Below, piece after piece: positions 1-9,468 of a stretch of DNA of 64,000 nt. The notes beneath the pieces are model-generated. The model did no database searches. It saw only the letters and a list, made by a program, of their open reading frames with translations, and was not told the DNA's origin. The position numbers and the translations under genes are program-made. Location: positions 1 through 64,000 of the forward strand of contig JAAXXY010000011.1 in assembly GCA_013334225.1 (NCBI GenBank), given 5' to 3'. The DNA is from Chlorobiaceae bacterium. GTDB lineage: Bacteria > Bacteroidota > Chlorobiia > Chlorobiales > Chlorobiaceae. Numbering within the stretch: position 1 is the first letter of the stretch; every line of letters starts with the position of its first letter.

Positions 1-51
1 CTACTTTTTAGTGATAACAATATTCAATAAAAAATAAATGGTGATCACAGA

Positions 52-222
52 ATGGTTTTAGACAACACAATCTTTCCGGCAGCAGCAGATATACCTGCAA
101 AATATGAGGCGGGCACACTTAATGCAGAAGGAATAATTGGAACTGGAGCTGCAATAAATTATCTTCTCGAAAAAGATATTAATTTATTATTTAAAATTCT
201 AATCGAATTTAAAAAAACATAA
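52..222 (+). pseudogene. C-terminal remnant of a class V aminotransferase (cysteine desulfurase-like)
   Basis: A 56-codon reading frame, too short for the ORF track, translates to a stretch containing KYEAGTLNAEGIIGTGAAI. This matches the well known EAGT-N--GI-GLGA signature that lies in the C-terminal part of class V aminotransferases of the cysteine desulfurase type (PLP-dependent, sulfur transfer from cysteine). The upstream part of the same frame is interrupted by a stop codon and nothing resembling the PLP-lysine region is present, so this is a fragment and not a working enzyme. The DNA is distinctly AT-rich compared with the genes that follow. The remainder of the gene may lie to the left of the window or be lost. 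Confidence 0.6.
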
Positions 223-438
223 TGTACATCATAAACCATGTGATAAAACTTAATTTTAAGTCACAACTATAAATCTCTATCGAAAGTAAAATTTGATTTA
301 AAACCTCATATAGATGAGATTATTACGCATAATACCAGATAAAGTCTTTATATAGAATCAGATATCTATTTTTTCAAGAAATGAATTTGAGGCAGGATAA
401 TAAATCGATACTGGATGATTATTCGGAAGCATAACCGT
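223..438. other. AT-rich non-coding stretch
   Basis: About 215 bases between the aminotransferase remnant and the RidA-family gene. It is AT-rich, contains no open frame of note, and I could not recognise any further protein fragment, RNA gene or hairpin in it. Together with the remnant on its left it looks like decayed sequence. Confidence 0.4.
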
Positions 439-915
439 TCACGAAAAACCGTTGCAGCGAACAATAAGCTCGAGTTCAAGACTTGCATCGAGTGGCAGTT
501 CTGCAACGCCTACAGCGCTTCTTGTATGACTTCCCTTTTCACCGAATATCTCTCGTATTAATGAGGACGCTCCGTTTGCAACAATGTGCTGGCTTGAAAA
601 GAATGATTCGCTCGCAACAAAAAGCGTAAGCTTGACAATCTGCTCGATGCACTCAATGGTACCGGTAACTGATTTTATGGCTGCAAGTGCATTCAGAAGC
701 GCGATACGGGAGGCTGCGGCAGCATGTTCCTGGTTAATCTCGTTGACCTTTCCTTTTCCCCCGGGTTCTATTAACTTACCGGCAACGAGAGGAAGCTGGC
801 CTGATGTATAGACAAGATTGCCTGCACGGACAGCCGGAATATAAAGGCCCGCAGGATTTGCCGGTTGAGGAAGAATGAAACCTGCTTTTACGATGTTTTC
901 TTCAAAAGTGCTCAT
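439..915 (-). CDS. RidA/YjgF/YER057c/UK114 family protein
   Basis: A 158-aa protein of the RidA superfamily. The C-terminal signature [18 protein letters not shown] is the classical family motif that includes the conserved arginine binding the substrate carboxylate, and the N-terminal half has the typical [22 protein letters not shown] opening. True RidA is about 128 aa and hydrolyses reactive 2-aminoacrylate and related imines made by PLP enzymes; this protein is longer, as in the COG0251 subgroup of roughly 150 aa whose substrates are uncertain. It stands alone on the minus strand, divergent from the thiamin operon. Family assignment is firm, the exact deaminase activity is inferred. Confidence 0.85.
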   Translation of the reverse strand: MSTFEENIVKAGFILPQPANPAGLYIPAVRAGNLVYTSGQLPLVAGKLIEPGGKGKVNEINQEHAAAASRIALLNALAAIKSVTGTIECIEQIVKLTLFVASESFFSSQHIVANGASSLIREIFGEKGSHTRSAVGVAELPLDASLELELIVRCNGFS

Positions 916-1043
916 GAGGCAAGATGATAATTAATGAACGGAGAGGCTTCCCGTAAGGCATATGCCTGATAAAACAGCTGCTTTTTGCTGACACTTTTTA
1001 AATTATTTATCGTCACGGAAAAAACAAACTCTACAGACCTTTC

Positions 1044-1691
1044 ATGTGTATCGAAAAACAGGATAAGTTCTCTCTTCCCCGCATCTGTATCGTCAGCAGC
1101 GGCAAGGAAAGCGATCCGGAAAAATCTCCCCTGATCTCACTGCTGAAGCATCTCCCCGAAATGATCCCCTGCATGGTACAGATCCGGGAAAAACATCTCG
1201 ATGCAAAACATCTCTTTATGCTCTGCCGTGAAGCAAAAGAGATCGATCTGCCTCCAGGCACCCTGCTGCTGCTCAATGAAAGAGCTGACATTGCATCAGC
1301 AGCCGGAATTGACGGTGTTCACCTTCCGGAAAGCGGCTGCCCTGCTGAAAAGCTGCGTGCTTTTGCATCCGGACTGATTTACGGCCGCAGCGTTCATTCC
1401 ATTGAATCGGCACGTATTGCCGAGGATTCCGGTGCGGATTTTCTGCTTTTCGGTCCGGTTTTCGATACACCTTCAAAACGTCAGTACGGTAAACCGCAGG
1501 GCCTTGATCAACTTGAAAAACTTTGCAATACCACCGCCCTTCCTGTCTATGCGATCGGAGGAGTCAATCCTGAAAACGCTGGATCATGCAGAGAGCGTGG
1601 TGCATTCGGCATGGCTGCACTCTCACTTTTTCACGATATTACCAAGCTTTCCCGTACACTTGAACTTCTCGACCGGATATGGCAACATTGA
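1044..1691 (+). CDS. TenI-like / thiamine-phosphate synthase family protein
   Basis: A 215-aa TIM-barrel protein of the ThiE/TenI family. Visible family motifs are MVQIREK, LLNERADIASAAGIDGVHL, GRSVHSIESA and LLFGPVFDTPSKR, with the phosphate-binding end AIGGVNPENA. In genuine ThiE the GVHLGQ-D segment carries catalytic residues; here it reads GVHLPESG, so a TenI-type thiazole tautomerase role is more likely than thiamin phosphate synthesis. It is the first gene of a three-gene operon and its end overlaps the start of the canonical ThiE by 13 nt, which suggests translational coupling. Acting as a second thiamin phosphate synthase cannot be excluded. Confidence 0.8.
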   Translation: MCIEKQDKFSLPRICIVSSGKESDPEKSPLISLLKHLPEMIPCMVQIREKHLDAKHLFMLCREAKEIDLPPGTLLLLNERADIASAAGIDGVHLPESGCPAEKLRAFASGLIYGRSVHSIESARIAEDSGADFLLFGPVFDTPSKRQYGKPQGLDQLEKLCNTTALPVYAIGGVNPENAGSCRERGAFGMAALSLFHDITKLSRTLELLDRIWQH

Positions 1692-2311
1692 ACCTGGCAT
1701 CACCTTTTCTCTGCGTTATCACCGATGACTTCCTTTGCCCGGTAACCTCGGCCCGTAAGGCTCTCGAAGGAGGTGCATCGATGATTCAACTGAGAAACAA
1801 AACCGCTTCCTGCAGTCAGCTCCTGTCCTGGGGGAGAGAAATCCGGGAACTGTGCAGCTTGTTTGGCGCTCTGTTCATCATGAACGACCGTATAGACGTT
1901 GCAATGGCATGTGCCGCAGACGGTGTCCATCTCGGACAGCAGGACATCCCGGCAAAAGCTGCAAGAAAAATGCTCGGTGACAGACTGATCATTGGCGTAT
2001 CCTCTTCGACACCGGATGAAGCGCTTCAGGCAGAGCAGGACGGAGCGGATTACATCGGGTTCGGACATATTTTCCCAACCTCTTCCAAAGAGAAATCCTA
2101 TGCTCCGGCAGGAATGGTGATGCTTGAAAAAACAGCTTCGATTCTCTCCATTCCGGTCATCGCAATCGGCGGTATCGATGCCGGAAACGCCTTTTCGCTC
2201 ATTGCGGCTGGAGCCTCGGGCATCGCTGTAATTTCGGCTGTAACGAGGGCTGAATCACCCGCCGAAGCTGCAAAAGCACTGGTAATGATCATAAATAACC
2301 TGCGGCGATGA
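1679..2311 (+). CDS. thiE: thiamine-phosphate synthase ThiE
   Basis: A 210-aa protein that joins hydroxymethylpyrimidine diphosphate and thiazole phosphate carboxylate to make thiamin phosphate in the cytoplasm. It has the expected ThiE landmarks in order: MIQLRNKTAS, FIMNDRIDVAMACAADGVHLGQQDIP, IIGVSSSTPDEA, GADYIGFGHIFPTSSKE and VIAIGGIDAGNA. The usual GPIFPT is GHIFPT here, a minor variant. The start lies inside the preceding TenI-like gene and its stop overlaps the ATG of thiD (ATGA), so the three genes are tightly coupled. No thiamin-pyrophosphate riboswitch was recognised upstream of the operon. Confidence 0.9.
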   Translation: MATLNLASPFLCVITDDFLCPVTSARKALEGGASMIQLRNKTASCSQLLSWGREIRELCSLFGALFIMNDRIDVAMACAADGVHLGQQDIPAKAARKMLGDRLIIGVSSSTPDEALQAEQDGADYIGFGHIFPTSSKEKSYAPAGMVMLEKTASILSIPVIAIGGIDAGNAFSLIAAGASGIAVISAVTRAESPAEAAKALVMIINNLRR

Positions 2312-3135
2312 CAAAATCCTATACTACCGTCCTGACGATAGCCGGATCTGATGGAACTGGCGGAGCAGGAATCCAGGCCGATCTGAAAACATTTGCCGCA
2401 CTCGGCTGTTACGGGCTGTCGGTAATAACTGCAGTGACATCGCAGAATACAACAGGTGTAAAAGATGTTTTGTTGATCGACCCTGCATCCATTCTGTCAC
2501 AATGCAGGGTAATCGCTGAAGATATCGGAATAGATGCGGTCAAGATCGGTATGCTCGGCAATGCTGAAACTATCCGGGCAATTGCCGTTTTTCTGAGGGA
2601 ACTTGCCGGTAAACCTCCGGTTATCCTTGATACGGTCCTCGGGTCCTCCGGCGGGCATGCTCTGCTGCAGGAAAATGCCATACCGCTGATGGTTAAAGAA
2701 CTTTTTCCTCTCGCAACCGTTGTAACACCGAACCTGCCGGAAACCGCCGTCCTGACAGGTATGAAAAAACCGCCTGAAACCAGGGAATCCATCGAGGAAG
2801 CTGCCGCAGCCCTGCTTGAAACAGGAACGGCATCAGTTCTTGTCAAAGGAGGTCATAAAGCCGGAAATGAATGCAGCGACTGCCTCGCTTTCAATGGCGG
2901 TTTTTTCTGGTTCAGTTCAGGCAGAATCAAGACAGGTAACACTCACGGAACAGGATGCACCCTGTCGTCGGCAATTGCGGCATTTATGGCAAAGGGAATG
3001 ACGACAGATGCCGCGGTCGAACAAGCGAAAGCTTACCTGACGGAAGCTCTTGCAGCGGGAGCGGCCTGGCGGCTTGGCCATGGAAACGGACCACTGCACC
3101 ACTGCTACAGGTACTGGGGAATGGGTAGTGGGTAG
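2308..3135 (+). CDS. thiD: hydroxymethylpyrimidine/phosphomethylpyrimidine kinase ThiD
   Basis: A 275-aa ribokinase-fold kinase that phosphorylates HMP and HMP-phosphate to supply the pyrimidine half of thiamin. Family motifs include the start TIAGSDGTGGAGIQADLKTF, the loop VVTPNLPE and the anion-hole motif THGTGCTLSSAIAA. The protein should end soon after GHGNGPLHH, but the frame continues into CYRYWGMGSG, and the stop codon itself lies inside a GGGTAGTG tandem repeat. The natural C-terminus has therefore probably been replaced by repeat-derived codons. The start overlaps the thiE stop by 4 nt. Confidence 0.92.
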   Translation: MTKSYTTVLTIAGSDGTGGAGIQADLKTFAALGCYGLSVITAVTSQNTTGVKDVLLIDPASILSQCRVIAEDIGIDAVKIGMLGNAETIRAIAVFLRELAGKPPVILDTVLGSSGGHALLQENAIPLMVKELFPLATVVTPNLPETAVLTGMKKPPETRESIEEAAAALLETGTASVLVKGGHKAGNECSDCLAFNGGFFWFSSGRIKTGNTHGTGCTLSSAIAAFMAKGMTTDAAVEQAKAYLTEALAAGAAWRLGHGNGPLHHCYRYWGMGSG

Positions 3136-3424
3136 TGGGTAGTGGGAGGAAAATAGGAAGTGCTGTGGGAAACGTGGGTAATGGGGTGCTATGTGTTACG
3201 TGGCAGGCTGGAGAAAGGAAAGTGCTGAGTGCTGAGAGGAAAGAGTGGGTAATGGGGAATGGAATTGTTTTAGTGCTGAGGACTCGTTGCTCATTGCTTG
3301 AAAAACCGTCCAGGGGACCCAATCAACCAGGTGTACCCCATCCACCCCGGACTAAAGATATTCCGATCCTACCGGGCTTTCTTCCCCATTCCCCACTACC
3401 CATTACCCATTACCCACTACCCAG
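3113..3424. repeat. GGGTAGTG/GGGTAATG-type octamer repeats in inverted orientation
   Basis: Between the convergent ends of thiD and ugd the plus strand begins with tandem GGGTAGTG units and ends with the complementary array CCACTACCCATTACCC. Scattered single units such as GTGGGTAATGGGG and AGTGCTGAGTGCTGAG lie in between. The block therefore has repeat arrays at both ends pointing toward each other and could fold on itself over about 300 bases. It supplies the last codons of thiD and abuts the stop of ugd. No gene is visible inside; the track ORF 3135..4031 is a readthrough artefact. Confidence 0.75.
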
Positions 3425-3428
3425 TGCT

Positions 3429-4775
3429 TCAACGCTCAGCGTTGACGCCCCTTGGTACCCGGCCGATGGAATAGTAGGCGAATCCGGCCTGCTCCATGAA
3501 ATCCGGGCTGTAAATATTCCTGCCGTCGAAAATGACCGGATGCAAAAGATCACGTTTGATCATATCGAAGTCCGGGCTCCTGAAAACAAGCCATTCCGTA
3601 AGAACGACGAGTGCATGCGAACCCTTTACGGCATCTTCCGGGTTGTGGGCAAAATAAATATCCTCGCTGTCACTGTAGATCTTTTTTGCTTCCTTCATTG
3701 CAACCGGATCGTAAACCCTTACGGTTGCGCCTTCGTCGATCAGTTCATCGATCACCCGCCGGCTCGGCGCTTCGCGCATATCATCGGTATTGGGCTTGAA
3801 CGCAAGACCCCATACGGCAAAGACATGGCCGTTCAACTCATTGCCGAAATGAGATTTTATCTTCCTGACGATACTGCTTTTCTGGTCGTGGTTGACCGCT
3901 TCGACAGCCTGCAGGATCCTCGAATGGTATCCGTGCTTGTGCGCCGTTCTTTCGAGAGCCTGGACATCTTTAGGAAAACACGAACCGCCGTAGCCAACTC
4001 CGGGATAGATAAAAGAAAACCCGATCCTTGAATCGGAACCGATACCCCTGCGGACCGCTTCGACGTCCGCACCCACACGCTCAGCAATGTTCGCGATTTC
4101 GTTCATGAAGCTGATTTTTGTGGCAAGCATGGCGTTGGCCGCATATTTTGTCAGTTCGGCAGAGCGGATGTCCATGGCGATGAACCGCTCATGGCTCCGG
4201 TTGAATGGAGAATAAAGGAACCGTAAAAGCTCTTTCGTCCTGGGATCGTCCACGCCCACAACGATGCGTTCGGGTTTCATGAAATCATTGATTGCATCCC
4301 CTTCCTTGAGAAACTCCGGATTTGAAACGACATCAAAATCAATGTCGATATTTCTTTCCGATAGCACCGAGCTGATTTTTTCCCTTACGAGATCCGCAGT
4401 TCCGACAGGAACCGTCGATTTGTTGATGACGATACGATATTCGTTCATATGAAGCCCGATACTTTCGGCAACGCTCAATACATGCCGCAAATCGGCGGAC
4501 CCGTCTTCATCGGGAGGGGTTCCGACTGCTATGAACTGAAAGAGACCGAAATCGACGCCTTCCTGAATATCTGTTGTAAAGCGGAGCCGCCCTTCCCTGG
4601 AGTTTTCGGCGATAAGTTCTTCGAGACCGGGTTCGTGAATGGGAATGATACCTTCCTTGAGGTTCTGGATCTTTTTCTGGTCAATGTCAACACATAGCAC
4701 GTCGTTGCCGACTTCTGCAAAACAGGCACCGGTTACGAGACCTACGTAACCGGAACCGAAAATCGTGATTTTCAT
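3429..4775 (-). CDS. ugd: UDP-glucose 6-dehydrogenase
   Basis: A 448-aa NAD-dependent enzyme that oxidises UDP-glucose to UDP-glucuronate for cell-surface polysaccharide. The N-terminal Rossmann motif is [17 protein letters not shown], the central helix has the family's [10 protein letters not shown], and the catalytic cysteine is in [16 protein letters not shown]. The third domain ends with [24 protein letters not shown], also typical. Length is normal. It is the last gene of a minus-strand group beginning with the DHH phosphoesterase, 56 nt after the lipoprotein gene, though its pathway is not obviously linked to those neighbours. GDP-mannose dehydrogenase is the closest alternative but the motifs favour UDP-glucose. 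Confidence 0.93.
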   Translation of the reverse strand: MKITIFGSGYVGLVTGACFAEVGNDVLCVDIDQKKIQNLKEGIIPIHEPGLEELIAENSREGRLRFTTDIQEGVDFGLFQFIAVGTPPDEDGSADLRHVLSVAESIGLHMNEYRIVINKSTVPVGTADLVREKISSVLSERNIDIDFDVVSNPEFLKEGDAINDFMKPERIVVGVDDPRTKELLRFLYSPFNRSHERFIAMDIRSAELTKYAANAMLATKISFMNEIANIAERVGADVEAVRRGIGSDSRIGFSFIYPGVGYGGSCFPKDVQALERTAHKHGYHSRILQAVEAVNHDQKSSIVRKIKSHFGNELNGHVFAVWGLAFKPNTDDMREAPSRRVIDELIDEGATVRVYDPVAMKEAKKIYSDSEDIYFAHNPEDAVKGSHALVVLTEWLVFRSPDFDMIKRDLLHPVIFDGRNIYSPDFMEQAGFAYYSIGRVPRGVNAER

Positions 4776-4831
4776 GAATTAAACTTCAGATAAGCGTTTT
4801 GCTGGTTAAGGAAATTCAACAGACTCCTTCC

Positions 4832-5680
4832 TTACTCGACAACGATCACCAGACACCGTGATTTCTGCCAGAAAGCATTTTCATCACGGATAAGGAGGAT
4901 TGAAGACGTTTTTCCTCCAACAAACTCGTATGATCCTGCGGTATGGGGGGTCAGGATTCTCAGGTTTTTCAACGGTTTATTGAAATACAGATCCCTTGTT
5001 TCCGTAATATCGATTTTGTTGAAAATTTTGATATTGAAATCCGGAGCGATACGGGCATCGCTTCCGAATAATTTCTCGAGCGGATTGCCGCGGACGAGAA
5101 TTCCTTTCGATACGAGCTCATCAACAGTCCCGGTGATATAATAAGCTGTATAGATCTGGGTTTCCTGCTCCTGAATGAACTGATCCAGTACATCGACTGT
5201 CGAGCGAAGCGATGAAACCTGTTTGTTGAGATTCAGCACCTGCCCTTTCAGCGCCTGTACCTCACTGTCTTTGGTGTTGATCGCCGCTTTCATCTCCATC
5301 ACAAGCTTGTCAAGAGAAGCTACCCGATAAGCCGATGAACGATTCTCTTCCTCAAGTTTTTTAATGAGGTTTTTACTTGCTGAGAGCGTGGAATCGATAA
5401 AACGGATACTTGCCGCAATATCCTTGCCTATCTGGGTGACATTGGTGGATTCCTTGTTCTCGATGCCTGTGGAAAGGCGTTCGACGACAGCCTCTTTCTG
5501 CTGAATTCTCCCGAGATTCTTCTGAACCTGCGCAAGAATAGCCATCATCGATTCCATCTGCTCCTGCCGTGGATCGGTTTTTGGCTTTTCAGGAGAACAG
5601 GCTGAAAGCATCACAAGGAATGCTAAAAATATAACCCCTGCAATCCTTGGATGATAATCCTTTACAGGCAGTGAATCCAT
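4832..5680 (-). CDS. coiled-coil lipoprotein of unknown function
   Basis: I chose the start at [12 protein letters not shown], ten codons inside the track ORF, because it puts a proper lipoprotein signal peptide first: basic N-region, hydrophobic FLAFLVML and lipobox LSAC. The mature protein (about 255 aa) is dominated by a predicted coiled coil rich in Q, K, E and S between roughly residues 30 and 185, followed by a compact C-terminal domain ending CLVIVVE. It is probably anchored in the outer or inner membrane facing the periplasm. The start overlaps the end of the lipase-like gene by 19 nt. I do not recognise the family; similar proteins occur in Chlorobi and Bacteroidota. Confidence 0.75.
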   Translation of the reverse strand: MDSLPVKDYHPRIAGVIFLAFLVMLSACSPEKPKTDPRQEQMESMMAILAQVQKNLGRIQQKEAVVERLSTGIENKESTNVTQIGKDIAASIRFIDSTLSASKNLIKKLEEENRSSAYRVASLDKLVMEMKAAINTKDSEVQALKGQVLNLNKQVSSLRSTVDVLDQFIQEQETQIYTAYYITGTVDELVSKGILVRGNPLEKLFGSDARIAPDFNIKIFNKIDITETRDLYFNKPLKNLRILTPHTAGSYEFVGGKTSSILLIRDENAFWQKSRCLVIVVE

Positions 5681-6366
5681 TGTTCTATCCCTTCTTTTGT
5701 GCCATACCACCTGGTATGTGGTGTTGGAAGATGTTCCGCATCTGCAATAATGACATTCTCGGCGCCGTCAAGAAAACAGCTGGATGCCGGTACAATGCCG
5801 TCACCGGCAACGTTGCCGTCTTCCTGAACATTCCTGTAAAACTGAAAACACATTCTTTCGACAAAACTTCCCTGTGAATTGCCATGATACTTATTACTGG
5901 CAACAGAAACAACACGGCAACGCTTAAAAAAATCCGCACGGAGATGTTTAAATATAAAATCCGTCTTTATCTTCGCATAATGTTCATGGGTATGAAATGG
6001 CGTTCCAAGAGTAATGAGCTTTTCCACTGCACGCCCTGAATTGTAAACATCACCCTGAAAAGGTTGCTCGAGCAGGTAAATCAGGGCTACCGTCCCTCCC
6101 CCGCTGTGCGCGACAAAAGTGACAGGTTCACCGGGAAATTTCCTTGTCATCTCACTTACCGTCAGGTGAACGGCTTTCATGACCCTGTTTGTCGATTTTT
6201 CAGGGGAAGGAGGAAATCCTACCCAGTCAACGAGATTAACAGGAGCTATGGCTATTTTCCCGGCAGGCAGATACCCTGAAAAGACGTCTTTCATCGTGCT
6301 GTAAAGCGAATCCCAGAATAAGACGCCCGGAATGATCACTACAGGGTTTTGGGGAACTTCTTTCAT
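5662..6366 (-). CDS. lipase-like alpha/beta hydrolase
   Basis: A 234-aa alpha/beta hydrolase. The oxyanion-hole region is at the N-terminus ([12 protein letters not shown]), the nucleophile elbow is AHSGGG, a likely catalytic aspartate is in GDGIVP, and the histidine in [11 protein letters not shown]. The layout resembles triacylglycerol lipase/PGAP1-like esterases that act on lipids or thioesters. No signal peptide is visible, so it is probably cytoplasmic. It sits 6 nt after pepA and overlaps the downstream lipoprotein gene, so all are probably cotranscribed. Substrate unknown. Confidence 0.75.
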   Translation of the reverse strand: MKEVPQNPVVIIPGVLFWDSLYSTMKDVFSGYLPAGKIAIAPVNLVDWVGFPPSPEKSTNRVMKAVHLTVSEMTRKFPGEPVTFVAHSGGGTVALIYLLEQPFQGDVYNSGRAVEKLITLGTPFHTHEHYAKIKTDFIFKHLRADFFKRCRVVSVASNKYHGNSQGSFVERMCFQFYRNVQEDGNVAGDGIVPASSCFLDGAENVIIADAEHLPTPHTRWYGTKEGIEQWIHCL

Positions 6367-6372
6367 ATCTGC

Positions 6373-7902
6373 TCAGGATTTTGGAGCGTTCGATGACCAT
6401 TTTCTCAATAACTCAATAACAAGACTCACACCGAATCCAGTTCCACCTGTTGTTTTTCCTGCATTTTTGGCATTGAAGGCTGGACCGGCGATATCGATAT
6501 GTGCCCATTTCTTGTGACCGTCGATGAACTTCTCGAGAAATTTGGCTGCTGTTACCGAACCGGCGCCGCGTCCTCCTGTATTGTTGACATCGGCGATATC
6601 GGATTTGATCTGTTCATCGTAGAGGTCCCAGAGCGGCATCCGCCAGACCTTTTCTCCGGTCAATTCACCAGCCTGGAAAATATCCTCCGCAAGCCTGTCA
6701 TCATTACTGAAAAGTCCGGCCACGGAATTACCCAATGCGACAATACAGGCCCCGGTCAATGTCGCAAGGTCGATAATAACATCCGGCTTGTATTTTTCCT
6801 TCGCATAGGTCAGGGCATCGGCAAGAATGAGACGTCCTTCGGCATCGGTGTTACCAACTTCGACCGTGATACCCGAATAGGTAGTTATGACATCACCTGG
6901 CTTCATGGCGGTACCACTGGGCATATTGTCCGTAGATGGGATAAATCCGATGACATGCAGAGGAAGCTCAAGCCGGGCAGCCGCCTCGACGGCACCAAGA
7001 ACACTGGCCGCTCCGGACATATCGGATTTCATTTCGCCCATTCCTTCTGCCGGTTTCAACGATATTCCTCCCGAGTCGAAAGTGACGCCTTTTCCGACAA
7101 GTGCGACTGTTTTTTTGACCTTTCCTTTCGGTTTGTATTCGAGGATCGTGAATGTGGGGGGATGAAAACTCCCCTTGTTGACCGAAAGCAGGCCGCCCAT
7201 GCCGAGCGCCTCTATTTCCTTTTTCTGGAGAACCGTTACGGAATAACCATATTTTTTACCGGACTCTTTGGCAGCTTTGGCAAGGTCCTCTGCTTCCAGC
7301 ATATTTCCTGGAAGATTGACAAGATCCCTTGCCGTGTTCCGGCATGAACCGACAATTCTGCCGATTTCGGTACCCTTTCCGATCTCTTCCGAAATCCCTT
7401 CTTCGGAACAGAGAACCAGTTCGTCAATATCTTTTACTTTACGCTCGGATTTTTTCTTGTCAAGTTTACCGCTTTTCAGTCGGTCAAAACGGTATGATCC
7501 GGCATAACAGCCCTGAACGAAGATCGCTGCAAGGGACGAAATATCCTGCCCCGTCGCATCGGCAAGTACCGCGATACGGGTAAAGTCCGCAGCAAGTTTT
7601 TCCACCTTGAGATCATGTGCTTTTGCAGCGATGGAAAGTGCGGCTTTCCGCCAGTCGTCAACAGATTTTCCTTCACCAAGACCGAGAAGCGCGATTCTTC
7701 CTGATGAACTTCTGGAACTGCAACCATACAATACCACCACTTCACCTGCATCCGCCTTGAAATCCTTCACTGCAGCGAGTTCAAGTCCGAGTCCTGCAAG
7801 TATTTTATCCGCTTCACTTTTCAACTCCCTGGTTGTAAAGGGAAGAGCAAGGAGATCTGCATCCACGTTATCGAGCGAACACGTCTTGACTGTTATTTTC
7901 AT
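6373..7902 (-). CDS. pepA: leucyl aminopeptidase (M17)
   Basis: A 509-aa cytosolic aminopeptidase with two metal ions that removes N-terminal amino acids from peptides. The M17 signature [14 protein letters not shown] is present, as are the metal/substrate motif [15 protein letters not shown] and [14 protein letters not shown] with the catalytic lysine and metal aspartates. The N-terminal half is the usual variable regulatory domain. Length and motif order are normal. It lies 47 nt after the DHH phosphoesterase gene and 6 nt before the hydrolase gene in a minus-strand group. Confidence 0.95.
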   Translation of the reverse strand: MKITVKTCSLDNVDADLLALPFTTRELKSEADKILAGLGLELAAVKDFKADAGEVVVLYGCSSRSSSGRIALLGLGEGKSVDDWRKAALSIAAKAHDLKVEKLAADFTRIAVLADATGQDISSLAAIFVQGCYAGSYRFDRLKSGKLDKKKSERKVKDIDELVLCSEEGISEEIGKGTEIGRIVGSCRNTARDLVNLPGNMLEAEDLAKAAKESGKKYGYSVTVLQKKEIEALGMGGLLSVNKGSFHPPTFTILEYKPKGKVKKTVALVGKGVTFDSGGISLKPAEGMGEMKSDMSGAASVLGAVEAAARLELPLHVIGFIPSTDNMPSGTAMKPGDVITTYSGITVEVGNTDAEGRLILADALTYAKEKYKPDVIIDLATLTGACIVALGNSVAGLFSNDDRLAEDIFQAGELTGEKVWRMPLWDLYDEQIKSDIADVNNTGGRGAGSVTAAKFLEKFIDGHKKWAHIDIAGPAFNAKNAGKTTGGTGFGVSLVIELLRKWSSNAPKS

Positions 7903-7949
7903 AGTTTCATCAATGATTATTTGAAGCTTAATAATGAATATCTGATTTT

Positions 7950-9023
7950 CTATCCTCCTGAAAGCTGTTCATCGTGTTCCCGGACAAAGCTCCTCAAATC
8001 TTCAAGCAGTACTTTCTGTGCTTTTTCCGAGGAGAATTTGAAAAGGCAGCCGGCTGCGTTCATATGTCCGCCCCCGCCGTATTTCTTGGCAAGCTGATTG
8101 ACATATATGTTGCCGCGCGACCTGAAGCTCGCTTTGGTCCTGCCGTCCGGCATTTCAACAATAAGAACGGCAATCCTGACCGTTGGCACACTTAAGAGGT
8201 ACCTGATGATAAGATCGGTATCGAAAAGCTTGCTGCCGGTGGACTTGATCATATCCTGCGATATGAAGAGCCATGAAACAAGACCGTTGTCAAGGATCGT
8301 TATCGAGCTCAATGCCGCTCCAAGCAGCTTGAGAGCAGCAGGTGTCAGGGAATTGTATATTTTATCATAGATCCCGGTCGGATCGGCCCCTTTGCTGACA
8401 AGATCGCCTGCCAGATGATAGACGTAGGGGGTCGTTTTGGGAAAGCGGAAAGACCCGGTATCGGTCATCACGGCCACATACAATGCTTCAGCGATCTCCG
8501 GAGTGAAAATCTCCCTCCCGATATGATCCTGAAGGGCATAGACAAGATCGTAGACAAGTTCTCCGGTTGAAGAGGCATACCGTTCGCAAACCATGACATC
8601 TGCAAAATCCTCCGGTTCGAGATGATGATCAACACAGAGAATTTTCAGCCGGCCAAGCTCCCTCGAAAAACTTACATGTGGCCAGAGAGATCCCATTCTT
8701 TCTTTAAGGTTGGCATCGAGAAGAACAAGTACGTCACATAGCGACAGATTCTGGATTGCATCCTCCTCCTTCGGGTTGAACAGGCTTATCGGATGAAACC
8801 CCTTTAAAAACTGGTAATTGGGAGGCACCTCGGTCGGATTGACAATATCAACCTGTTTGCCGAGCGCTGTAAGCACAAGGGCAAGTGCAACTTCGCTGCC
8901 AAGACCATCGCCATCGGAATTTTCATGAGTGGTAATGACAATGTGCTGCGCTTCAAGCAAAGGCTCTATCAACAGAGTCCATTCTTTGGGCTGAAGGCTG
9001 CGGCTATACTCAGGAAGTATCAT
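7950..9023 (-). CDS. DHH/DHHA1 phosphoesterase (NrnA-like)
   Basis: A 357-aa DHH-superfamily phosphoesterase. The N-terminal domain shows [20 protein letters not shown] (the metal-binding DxD-type motif), VLLDAN, the namesake CVDHHLEP, and [10 protein letters not shown]. The C-terminal DHHA1 domain carries the [26 protein letters not shown] motif that binds substrate. This architecture is that of NrnA, which degrades nanoRNA and dephosphorylates 3'-phosphoadenosine 5'-phosphate, or related c-di-AMP/pApA hydrolases without sensor domains. Exact substrate is inferred. It is the first gene of the minus-strand group ending with ugd. Confidence 0.85.
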   Translation of the reverse strand: MILPEYSRSLQPKEWTLLIEPLLEAQHIVITTHENSDGDGLGSEVALALVLTALGKQVDIVNPTEVPPNYQFLKGFHPISLFNPKEEDAIQNLSLCDVLVLLDANLKERMGSLWPHVSFSRELGRLKILCVDHHLEPEDFADVMVCERYASSTGELVYDLVYALQDHIGREIFTPEIAEALYVAVMTDTGSFRFPKTTPYVYHLAGDLVSKGADPTGIYDKIYNSLTPAALKLLGAALSSITILDNGLVSWLFISQDMIKSTGSKLFDTDLIIRYLLSVPTVRIAVLIVEMPDGRTKASFRSRGNIYVNQLAKKYGGGGHMNAAGCLFKFSSEKAQKVLLEDLRSFVREHDEQLSGG

Positions 9024-9468
9024 CAGAATGGTGTAACTTTAACAAAAATATTGCCTAATCTATATTTTTTTATGCTATACGGAAAATGCAATATCCATAA
9101 TTTCAGCAATAGAGAAGGATTGTCAAAGGAATAGAAAACGAATCCATCGCATTTTTATATACAAAGACAACAGGAGGAAGGTCAGAACGGATATTCTCTC
9201 ACAATTGACTTGCGATATGAAACATCAACATTTCTATGCTCCAGGCCGTTTGCCTAAATTGAACTGAAATGATAAATATTTTGACCCGGAAGCGTTTTTA
9301 TCGCATTCTCCTTCTGCCGGCGATTCACCCGCAGACGATAACAGGCAATCCTGAAGGCACTCTCAGGGGTTGAAACGGAAAAATCCGGAAATACGTATCT
9401 GATTTGAACAGCACCGCATGTACAGCACCTTTCGTATATTCCATTTTTGATATGATAGCACATATTCG
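9024..9468. other. divergent intergenic region between the DHH and rlmN genes
   Basis: About 445 bases separating divergently transcribed genes. It must contain the promoters of both. The left half is AT-rich without open frames. The right half holds a minus-strand frame (listed separately) that ends at 9254 and would start only a few bases from the rlmN ATG. I see no tRNA, riboswitch or convincing terminator. Confidence 0.4.
9254..9463 (-). CDS. possible small cysteine-containing protein
   Basis: A minus-strand frame of about 69 codons if it starts at MCYHIKNG (77 codons in the track). It contains ERCCTCGAVQIRY, a possible metal-binding knuckle, and a basic stretch RLRVNRRQKE. The chosen start would leave only five bases to the divergent rlmN start, which argues against it unless the promoters lie inside each other's coding sequence. 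No homolog recognised. It could equally be a chance frame. Confidence 0.25.
   Translation of the reverse strand: MCYHIKNGIYERCCTCGAVQIRYVFPDFSVSTPESAFRIACYRLRVNRRQKENAIKTLPGQNIYHFSSI

Noticed and set aside
916-1043. TPP riboswitch before the thiamin operon
   Set aside because: I looked for the conserved CTGAGA-type and GGGGTGC elements and did not find them in the short leader.
3135-4031. 298-aa plus-strand ORF
   Set aside because: It runs through the octamer repeats and then antisense through ugd, whose motifs are unambiguous.
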